Under the pieces are notes generated by a model. That model searched no databases, had not been told where the DNA came from, and was given only the letters and a program-made list of their open reading frames with translations. Below, piece after piece: positions 26,954 to 34,310 of a stretch of 64,000 bases of DNA (position 1 is the stretch's first letter; each line of letters opens with the position of its first letter). Both the position numbers and the translations under genes were made by a program. Where the stretch lies: positions 91,896 through 155,895 of the forward strand of contig JANXBW010000009.1 of NCBI GenBank assembly GCA_025060325.1. The letters run 5' to 3'. Origin of the DNA: Thermoguttaceae bacterium (GTDB lineage: Bacteria; Planctomycetota; Planctomycetia; Pirellulales; Thermoguttaceae).

Positions 26954-28618
26954 GTGGGGCGGTTTGTGTACGAATGGCTGACTTCGTTTGGCAGGAAAGC
27001 CTTTTGGCCCAAGCGTGGCACGGGTGGCGCTGCCGGTGCGGGGGAGAGGAAAGGGGCGCATAAGGTGCGAAGACGAGGCAGTTCTCTCCCCGGCGGCTGT
27101 CCACGGTGGGAAAGGGGCAAAGTTGTTGGCGATCTTTATCGGGTGGAAAAGTTTTTGGGACGAGGCGATTTCGGGGTGGTCTATCTAGCCCGCGAGATCT
27201 TCACGCGGCGACCGGTAGCCATTAAGGTGCCGGTGGTCTACTCCTTTATAAGTGCCGACGGAGAGCTTCGCCGCATCCGTTTTTCGGACAGTTCGGTCGC
27301 AAAAGAGCGTCTTTTCGCCGAAGTCCGCGCGTGGATGAGCCTTTGTCATCCGCATGTGGTCGAGGCTGTGGATGTTCGCGATGACAAGTCCACGGATCAT
27401 GTCCCAGCGATTTGCTTGGAGTATTGTAACGGCGGTAGCTTATCCGAGGGTTTAAAAGGCACGGGGGAGGGGCTTCCGATCCCGGAAGGGATCGATACTG
27501 CTCTTCAGGTTTGCTGGGCCTTAAGTTACATCCACAGTCAGGGAATATTGCATCGGGACTTAAAGTCGGCAAATGTGCTCCTCATGAACGAGGAGGCCGC
27601 CAAAGGGAGGCTCCGAGCGCTTATAAGCGATCTGGGGTTGGCCAAAGTGCTCCATAGCTACGAGTCGGCCGGCCCAGGGTTTTGTGCGGCATCTGGGCGG
27701 GCGACCCTTTCGCACGTGATGGGCACGCCCACCCACATGGCCCCGGAACTTTGGGAGGAAGGAGCGTCGGTGGGACCGGAGGCGGATGTTTATGCTTTCG
27801 GAGTCCTGCTCTACGAAAGCTTTTGTGGACGTGTGCCTTTCGCACCGGGACATTTGTTTTTGGGAATTGAGGAACTTCATCGACATGGTCCCCGGCCTGA
27901 TCCGCGGAGGTGGCGGCCAAAGCTTCCCCGGGACCTCTGTGGACTTATGATGAGGTGCCTAGCCCCAAGGCCGGAAGATCGCCCAACACTCACCGAGGCG
28001 GAAGCGGTGTCGGTGGAGGTTTTCCGGCAGACCACGGGGGAAAGTTACGGCCAGATTCGTCGCAAGCCAAGTCAACAGGAGCTTTCTGTCGAGTTGTGTC
28101 GTCGCAGGGGATGGGCGAGGTTGCGCATGGGGGTGGGGGCCGGCCGACGGGGCGATTATGGGGAAGCGGAAAGGGAGTTCTCCGCTGCCGAGATGCTTTT
28201 TCGCCAAGCTACCGATGAGCGCGGGATGGGAGCTGCGCGGGGCAATCGCGCCGTGGTGCTTGGCTGCACGGGGAACCTGCCGCAAGCCCTCGTTCTCTTA
28301 AAAGCGGTGACCGGACTGTGGCAAAAACTCGGCGATCCTAGTAATCTGGGCCGCTCTTTAGTCAACAGAGCCTTGCTTTACATTAAGATGAGTCGGCCAC
28401 AGGCGGCTGTTTCCTGCTTGCGGAGGGCACGACGGGCACTGCGGCAGGCAGGTGATTGGACAGCTTTGGCTGTGTCGATAACTACCCTTGCCTCGCTTTA
28501 TGTGAGTCAGAGAGAAAAGGAGCGGGCGGAAAGGATTTTTCCCGGGCAATTGCCCTTGCCCGACGAATTCGTCAACGGAACTTGCTTGGCCGGCTCTACG
28601 GTGACCAAGCGGCAGTGA
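26954..28618 (+). CDS. Ser/Thr protein kinase with TPR tail, frame interrupted
   Basis: The frame encodes 554 residues. The kinase domain (about 60-365) has all key elements: Gly loop LGRGDFGVVY, VAIKV lysine, catalytic loop HRDLKSAN, a DLG variant of DFG (SDLGLAK), and MAPE. From about 395 to 530 there are TPR-type helices (REFSAAEMLFRQATDERGMG, QALVLLKAVTGLWQKLGDPS). At about 28535, in GGATTTTTCCCGGG, the TPR pattern leaves this frame and continues in the frame one base back. The last 25 residues (PGQLPLPDEFVN...) are thus out of pattern. Pkn2-like kinases with TPR or WD40 tails are typical of planctomycetes. The true start is unclear; the GTG used is the outermost option. No membrane segment is seen. 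Confidence 0.75.
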   Translation: MGRFVYEWLTSFGRKAFWPKRGTGGAAGAGERKGAHKVRRRGSSLPGGCPRWERGKVVGDLYRVEKFLGRGDFGVVYLAREIFTRRPVAIKVPVVYSFISADGELRRIRFSDSSVAKERLFAEVRAWMSLCHPHVVEAVDVRDDKSTDHVPAICLEYCNGGSLSEGLKGTGEGLPIPEGIDTALQVCWALSYIHSQGILHRDLKSANVLLMNEEAAKGRLRALISDLGLAKVLHSYESAGPGFCAASGRATLSHVMGTPTHMAPELWEEGASVGPEADVYAFGVLLYESFCGRVPFAPGHLFLGIEELHRHGPRPDPRRWRPKLPRDLCGLMMRCLAPRPEDRPTLTEAEAVSVEVFRQTTGESYGQIRRKPSQQELSVELCRRRGWARLRMGVGAGRRGDYGEAEREFSAAEMLFRQATDERGMGAARGNRAVVLGCTGNLPQALVLLKAVTGLWQKLGDPSNLGRSLVNRALLYIKMSRPQAAVSCLRRARRALRQAGDWTALAVSITTLASLYVSQREKERAERIFPGQLPLPDEFVNGTCLAGSTVTKRQ

Positions 28619-29103
28619 TGCTGGGGATGGGACTGCGGGCCGAGGCACTCCACCTCTTTAAACTGCAGCAGCGACTTTGTGAAGAGATTGGAGATAGACC
28701 TGGCTTGGCTAACTGTTATGGTGCGCAGGCGGCTGTGTACAAACAAGAAGGGCAGTCCGAAAGAGCTTTGGAGCTTCATCAATTAGAGTCTCGCATTGCC
28801 GCTGAAAGCAACGACCGGGGGTATTGGCCCGATCGCTTCTTAACCAAGGGGGTGCGTTGTTGCTTATCGAGCGACCAGGGGGGACTTCCCGTTTTGGAAG
28901 AAGGGGAGCGATTAGCCCGGGAGCTTAAGCTTAAACACGAGCTTATGGTCTGCCTCATCAGCCAGGCTATCGCCTTGGCACTGGACCCCATGCAACTGGA
29001 GCTGGCCTACGGCAAACTGGCGGAGGCAGAGGGGATTTGCCAGGAAGCTTTGTCGGCCTTGTCAACAATTTGCAAATCCGTCGGCAGCTTTTGGATGATA
29101 TGA
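28535..29103 (+). pseudogene. continuation of the kinase TPR domain in another frame
   Basis: About 190 codons with clear TPR character (FSRAIALARRIRQRNLLGRL, EALHLFKLQQRLCEEIGDRP, SERALELHQLESRIAAESND). They follow directly from the kinase frame if one base is lost or a -1 shift occurs at the T5 run near 28533-28538. The fragment has no start of its own with a ribosome site. A second slip may lie near 29045-29065, because another frame then reads LVNNLQIRRQLLDDM and stops at 29120, only 16 bases before the Clp-like gene. Two slips would suggest decay or base-call errors rather than programmed shifting. Read as the 3' half of the same gene. Confidence 0.6.
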
Positions 29104-29136
29104 GGTGTCGATATTCGTAAACGGCTGGTGGTTACA

Positions 29137-31626
29137 ATGCCACGCTTTTCTGGCGGTCTGATGCTCAGTTGGCTTCTTGCTGCTCAGGAGGCGGGTGCCT
29201 CAGGCTCCGAAGCCATCGAGCCAGAGCATTTTCTTGCCGGGCTGACAAAGCTCGAGGCGCTTGCCGATCGTCGCCTGAGCGAAGGTGGGGGATCTTCCGA
29301 TCCGCAAGTGGCAGCGGCTAAACGGGAAGGGCAGACCGTCCGCGAACTTTTTAGGCAGGTGGGGGTAGATCCGGACGGGTTACGCCGCCGTTTACGAAAT
29401 TATTTCCCGGCTGGGGTTACCGTGCCGGAAGGCAAGGTGGCACTCCATCGCTCTGAGCGAAGTCGCCGTGTGTTTGAAGAGGCAAGTCGACTGGCCCGCA
29501 AGCGCGGTGAGCGGATCCTTACCTCGCTGCATCTCCTGTGGGCGATCGTCAAAGAGGCCGCCGCAACCGACGGAGCGCAGCTGCCACTCCGTCTTCTTCT
29601 TGCCCCGCAAGTTGGCGATCTGACCAGATTTGCCCAAAAGGTCGAGTCAGCCATTGGCGAAGTAGCCCCGCCGAAGTCGACCGGAGCAGAGCTGGCCGTT
29701 GTGGACTTGGGAGAGGCGCTTCAAGCTGCCGGTGCGAAACCGACTGCTCTCCGGATCGGTCGCCCCGGGCTTTTTTCCCGGTTGTTGACAAGTCTCGCTT
29801 CTCCGGCTGGCGGGTCCGTGTTACTTCTTGGGCTTGCGGGGACCGGGCGCAAAACTTTAGCCCTTTTGGTTGCTAGAGAACTTACCCGTCGCAAATCGGG
29901 TGCTCCCGGGGAAAGACTCTGGCCAGTGACGCCGCATGGCTCGGAGTTTGCTGGTTGTGTTGGGCGGGAGCGATCCCCGCTAACTTTCAAATTGGCCTTA
30001 GCCGCGCTTGTCCACGAGGAGAAGCTTCCCCCGGGAATGATCCTCTTTGTAACCGCACGGGATCTATTAAACCTTGTAGCCGTCGGGGGAGAGAAAAGAC
30101 TACTTGGGTTACTGCGGCGGAGGTTAGCGGCCGGCGAGCTTCGCCTCCTATTAGTCGCCACTCCGAAAGAGTTTTGTCAACTAAGTACGTACGATCCGTA
30201 TCTCCCCGCTTTGCTCGATGTGGTGGTTGTCCCGGAATTTAATCGCCGAATGACCCGGCGCCTCTTGGCGGCGAAAAGATCGCGCTGGCAGGCCCAGTAC
30301 GGTGTGACGATAAGCCCGGAGGCTGTTGAGGCATCTGTGGTTTTGTCGCAAAGCTTTCTGCCGGAGGAGGGCTTGCCGGGCCAAGCCCTTCGACTCCTGG
30401 AAACAACTTGTAAACAGGTCCGGAAGCTTGTGCAGCCGGCTGAAGGTGGAGGGGCGTTTGGCCCACCGGAAGTAGCCTCGCCGACAGTCACGGCGGAGCT
30501 TGTCGCACAGGTAGTTGCCCTTGAGACGGGCCGGGAAAAAACAAGCGTTTTGGCCCAGCTACTCCCCGATCAAAGAGATAGCCTTGCTGGTCTTGAAGAT
30601 GCCATTATCAAACGGGTGATCGGCCACAGCCAGGCCATTGAGGCTATTTGTCGACAAATCCGCTTGGCTGTGGTGGGGCTTGCCCCGACTCGTCGGCGCC
30701 CGGTGAGCTTTCTTATGGTGGGACCGCCGGGGGTAGGGAAGACCCATTTGGCCCGGGCATTTGCCACTGCTTTTTGGCCGGCAGATGGTAGCTGTAAACG
30801 CTTGGATTTGTCCCCCTATCGGGGCAGCCATGCGCTTGAGCGACTCTTCGGAAGACCACCTGGCGCTAAGCACGTGGGGAGACCGGGGAGTTTGGTCCGG
30901 GTGCTTCGGGGGAGAATGCCCAGGGTGGTTGTTCTGGAACATGTGGAAAAAGCTGGCAACGAGGTTCGCGACCTCCTAGCCCGACTTATCAGCAAGGGTT
31001 ACCTCCATGACCCAATGGGGCGACTTGTTGATATAAGCGATTGTGTCATCTTTGCATGCATTACCGAGCGGGCAGGTGAGAATTGCCGCGGGGCCGGGGA
31101 GAAAGAGGCACTCCTTGAACGAGCTTGCCAAGTGGCTCCGGAGCTTCTCCCAATTGTCGACGAAACTATTGTCTTGGAAACTCTTTCCGCAGAGGCGCTG
31201 GCTAGTGTTGCCGGTTTGTGGGCCAGGCGCTTGCAGGAGCGCTTGGAGCGGGCTTATGGCAAATCGTTGACGATTCTGGAAGAAGCCCTCGAACTTATCG
31301 CCGCGGAGGCAAGTCGGCTCGGCGAGGGTGGTCACTCACTTCGTCGGCTGTGGAAGGAGCGGATTTTAGATCCGCTGGGCAAGGCGGTGGTGAGCGGCAA
31401 AATCGGCTTGTGGGAAGCGATCGAAATTGCCGTGGAAAACGGCACTATCGAGTGTCTACCGACTAAGCCTAAGCCCACGACCGCAGCTCAGCTCACCAAA
31501 GTTTGTTGTGATTGCGGCGTGCCAGTACCGCCTGGAGAGGAGGATTCCTGGCGGTGGCTGGAGATACTCTATTTGTGTCCAGATTGCCGGCGGCAACTTG
31601 AAGATTTAGGCCGGCCGAAGACTTGA
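29137..31626 (+). CDS. ClpA/ClpB-like AAA+ protein with degenerate ATPase motifs and zinc cluster
   Basis: An 829-aa protein with the layout of a two-ring Clp chaperone: a Clp_N-like repeat domain (1-145), D1 (about 190-430), D2 (about 500-740) and a C-terminal small domain. Motifs are damaged. D1 Walker A is GLAGTGRKT (extra Arg before Lys). D2 keeps Walker A GPPGVGKT (about 528), but Walker B reads VVVLEHVEKA where VVLLDEIEKA is normal, so D-E became E-H. The D2 pore loop reads PPGAKHVGR instead of PPGYVGY, and sensor-1 Asn is not evident. A CxxC pair near 789 and another near 812 (LCPDC) form a probable zinc knuckle. ATP hydrolysis is doubtful. It follows the kinase-TPR gene closely. Confidence 0.8.
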   Translation: MPRFSGGLMLSWLLAAQEAGASGSEAIEPEHFLAGLTKLEALADRRLSEGGGSSDPQVAAAKREGQTVRELFRQVGVDPDGLRRRLRNYFPAGVTVPEGKVALHRSERSRRVFEEASRLARKRGERILTSLHLLWAIVKEAAATDGAQLPLRLLLAPQVGDLTRFAQKVESAIGEVAPPKSTGAELAVVDLGEALQAAGAKPTALRIGRPGLFSRLLTSLASPAGGSVLLLGLAGTGRKTLALLVARELTRRKSGAPGERLWPVTPHGSEFAGCVGRERSPLTFKLALAALVHEEKLPPGMILFVTARDLLNLVAVGGEKRLLGLLRRRLAAGELRLLLVATPKEFCQLSTYDPYLPALLDVVVVPEFNRRMTRRLLAAKRSRWQAQYGVTISPEAVEASVVLSQSFLPEEGLPGQALRLLETTCKQVRKLVQPAEGGGAFGPPEVASPTVTAELVAQVVALETGREKTSVLAQLLPDQRDSLAGLEDAIIKRVIGHSQAIEAICRQIRLAVVGLAPTRRRPVSFLMVGPPGVGKTHLARAFATAFWPADGSCKRLDLSPYRGSHALERLFGRPPGAKHVGRPGSLVRVLRGRMPRVVVLEHVEKAGNEVRDLLARLISKGYLHDPMGRLVDISDCVIFACITERAGENCRGAGEKEALLERACQVAPELLPIVDETIVLETLSAEALASVAGLWARRLQERLERAYGKSLTILEEALELIAAEASRLGEGGHSLRRLWKERILDPLGKAVVSGKIGLWEAIEIAVENGTIECLPTKPKPTTAAQLTKVCCDCGVPVPPGEEDSWRWLEILYLCPDCRRQLEDLGRPKT

Positions 31627-31945
31627 CATGCCCGTCAAATGAAAAACAACCAAAGATTTTTGCTGCCAAAATCCGGCCCGCTTTTTGGCGGTGATCTCTC
31701 CAAGGAAAGATCGCCGCTTTGAGAATTAGTTTGCTTTTGTCGGGCGGGGGAAATCGCCGGTTTTGCGCGGCAGCCAGCTAGACCAGGGCTACTTGGTAAG
31801 TGGCAAAGCTTCTTCTCCTTAGCAAGCGGCTTGGCTTGCCAAAGCGTTTAAGGTACCGCCCTTGGGAGAAAAGCTTTCTGCTTGCGCGGTGTGGTCGTAA
31901 AAAATTCGTCAACGGGTAGCCGAGCGCGCTAGGATCTGCGGGCGT
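31627..31945. other. spacer between convergent genes
   Basis: It separates the Clp-like gene (+) from the GH50-like gene (-). It contains the stem-loop listed at 31688-31717. Otherwise nothing is recognised; a run of six A at about 31899-31904 gives a U-tract in the minus direction, but I see no stem before it. Confidence 0.4.
31688..31717 (+). terminator. probable terminator stem after the Clp-like gene
   Basis: Arms 31688-31701 and 31704-31717 pair over up to 14 positions (GCGGTGATCTCTCC against GGAAAGATCGCCGC) with two G-U-type mismatches and a tight loop. It lies 62 bases after the stop of the plus-strand gene and before a convergent gene. The U-tract is poor (TTT), so efficiency is uncertain. 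Confidence 0.45.
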
Positions 31946-34171
31946 TTATTTTCCCAATCGAAGCTCGTACATTTTCTGGCCGATGAACCGTGCGGCCGAG
32001 CGAAGCTCCGGATACGGGGTGTCGCAAACGTCCACAAAACCGATTTGGTAATTTTCTCCGTCTCCCCGGCCTGTGGTTGCCTGGTCCTGGTACTGGAACC
32101 AATGCGTGCCCACGATAGCCGGATGGACAAGGGCACTTGTCACGTAGCGGCGGTAGGCTTCGGCCCGCTCGGCTTGCGTGGCTGATTCTTGCAAGCCGGT
32201 GTGGAACATCCCTCGATCGAGGGCACCAAAATGAAATTCGCCAATAATCACCGGGCGGTCGATTCCCTCTGGCAACCGAAAATCAACAAGATCGATGTCA
32301 TAGCGGTTGAAGCTTACCACGTCGCAGAATTCGGCCGCTGCGCGAATCGCTCGTTCGTTCACCCAGGCGAATCGGCATCCCAGGTAAAGCTTGTTTGGGG
32401 CATATTTCTTGAGGACTTCGCGGATTCGCCGGAAGTATTCGGCAGCAATGCGGTAGGTAAACTCACCCAGGTCTTCTTTTGCCCGGGCACGATCGGGGCC
32501 TTTTGTCGACTGAAGAAGCTCCTCCCAGGAGCTGTAAGAACTTCCCCAAGCACCGTTTAGCGCCTCGATCGATCCGTATTTCTGCTGCAGTAAGTCAACA
32601 AACACACGTTTGGCGGGCTGTTCGGCCGGCGACTGCAAGGTGGCTAAACCAAGTGCCAGCTCATCACCCCAGGATAGCTCATTGTCGACGAAGTAGCCCA
32701 CACACCAGGGATCTTGCCCGGAGGCGTTGGCTTCTCGTGTCATCGCTTTTTCCAGCGGGGCGACAAACTCCGCGTCAAAAGGATCGGGAAATTTGCCCCA
32801 ATATCCGCTTGAACCTTCGATCGGTCGCCGGCCGGACCCGAGGGTTACCACGTATGGCGTCTGCCGGAGCGTGTACACCTCTGGCCCGGACCAGTTGCCA
32901 ATAGTGTTCAACCCCCAGCTGCGAAGCCGTCGGTGAGCAAGAGCAGCGTGGACAGTTTCCCATTCGGGACCGTATTTACGCAGTAAATTTGCCCCGGAAA
33001 AGCAGAATGTCTCGTACGTGCCCTTGCCCTGGTAATATCCGTGAGGTGCCCAGCTTGCTCGACCATAGAAGGCAGCAAATGGTCCTTGCCGTGGGGGAAG
33101 TTCGGCAAAGTAATGCAGACGATCCGTAAGCGGGGTTGTTGCCGTGGTGGCCCGAACGCAGTCCACCCCGTGCGACCAAAAGAGCCTGCCTTCGGGGTCA
33201 ACAAGCCACCACTTGCCTTGGTGCTTAACAGGATAGAAGTGACCTGTGGCCTGGAAAGTGGGGCCTTTTAGCCAGCCTCCGTAGGTATCCCAGTCCGATG
33301 AACCAGGGTTCTGCCGAAGATCTTCTTCCTCAAGTTCTCGCTGTCGCTTAAGGTCCTCTTCCGACTGAATCTTCCCGGGCCACTCCCCGTGGATATATTG
33401 CCCAAAGCGATCAAGGATCGGGAAGATATCCACATCTTTGCGTTTAAGCCAGGTTGGCTGGGGGGCTGCCTCGTAAACGAAGATTTTCCCCACTTCCAGC
33501 TTGGCGTCGGGATCGCTTTGCCGCAGGGAAACGGCCACTTCGGTAATCCGGCTGACGTCGATGCCTCGTTCCGGATCCATAAGCGCCGGAAAACCGCGCA
33601 TGCCGAAAAACTTCCCCTCCAGGTGCGAGGGGACGATCCGCCGCAGCGTGAGGCGAAGGAGGTAGCTTTCGCCACTTTCTAAGCGGATCTGCCGGCCAAG
33701 TGTCCTGCCCTTTGGGCTGGCGCTTCGGGCGAGAAGCTGAACGCGGACCGGTTGCCCTGACGCATTTCGCAGTTCCACAGCCAAATAGCGGTACGCGGAG
33801 AAATCCCAGGGTTCCTTATCCGGAAGCACAGTGAAGGTGCAAGCCGGACCTGTAGACGAAAGGACAAGTCGCTTTTGGCTTAGTGTCCACATCCTGCCGC
33901 TTCCCGGCTGCCCCGGGATGCCATCCACCGTGGCGACAGCCTGGCTAGCCACCCATTGGCCTTTGCCTCCCGTAATCTTTAGCGCGGAAACGTCCTCCCA
34001 GTTGGCTGGGTCAAAAAGCACAATTTCTTCCTGGGCAATTGCCGCCGGAAATAGCGTAAGACTGCCTCCGAGCAATACCCACCCGGCAAACAACCCGGCT
34101 GCAAGCAAGCTTGTGGATTGACGCCTGCTGCTTACGTGATAGAAAGCGTGTTTACGGCAACGGCGTGGCAT
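31946..34171 (-). CDS. exported glycoside hydrolase, GH50 (beta-agarase)-like
   Basis: A 741-aa protein read from the ATG at 34171 (AAGGAG upstream; the longer frame to 34300 lacks a site). The N-terminus is Arg/His-rich with a signal-like segment (SLLAAGLFAGWVLLGGSLTL). Residues about 45-240 look like a beta-sandwich carbohydrate-binding domain. The catalytic part has WWLVDPEGRLFWSHGVDCV, typical of GH50-type agarases. The probable acid/base Glu is in YFVDNELSWG (about 496) and the nucleophile Glu in VIIGEFHFGALD (about 643). The substrate is probably a galactan or related polysaccharide, but GH50-like planctomycete proteins are poorly characterised. The thioredoxin-domain lipoprotein gene lies upstream on the same strand with a 139-bp gap. 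Confidence 0.75.
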   Translation of the reverse strand: MPRRCRKHAFYHVSSRRQSTSLLAAGLFAGWVLLGGSLTLFPAAIAQEEIVLFDPANWEDVSALKITGGKGQWVASQAVATVDGIPGQPGSGRMWTLSQKRLVLSSTGPACTFTVLPDKEPWDFSAYRYLAVELRNASGQPVRVQLLARSASPKGRTLGRQIRLESGESYLLRLTLRRIVPSHLEGKFFGMRGFPALMDPERGIDVSRITEVAVSLRQSDPDAKLEVGKIFVYEAAPQPTWLKRKDVDIFPILDRFGQYIHGEWPGKIQSEEDLKRQRELEEEDLRQNPGSSDWDTYGGWLKGPTFQATGHFYPVKHQGKWWLVDPEGRLFWSHGVDCVRATTATTPLTDRLHYFAELPPRQGPFAAFYGRASWAPHGYYQGKGTYETFCFSGANLLRKYGPEWETVHAALAHRRLRSWGLNTIGNWSGPEVYTLRQTPYVVTLGSGRRPIEGSSGYWGKFPDPFDAEFVAPLEKAMTREANASGQDPWCVGYFVDNELSWGDELALGLATLQSPAEQPAKRVFVDLLQQKYGSIEALNGAWGSSYSSWEELLQSTKGPDRARAKEDLGEFTYRIAAEYFRRIREVLKKYAPNKLYLGCRFAWVNERAIRAAAEFCDVVSFNRYDIDLVDFRLPEGIDRPVIIGEFHFGALDRGMFHTGLQESATQAERAEAYRRYVTSALVHPAIVGTHWFQYQDQATTGRGDGENYQIGFVDVCDTPYPELRSAARFIGQKMYELRLGK

Positions 34172-34310
34172 CGTTTGCGGCTCCTTGGCGAAAGGGTGTT
34201 CGGTTAAGTCTTTCCGGATGCGAAGAAAGGTAGGTGCAAATAGGCTTTTGCAGGTGCCCCCAGGGTGCGGAGGCTGGCTTGCGAGAGCCTTTATTGCCAA
34301 CCGCCTAGCC

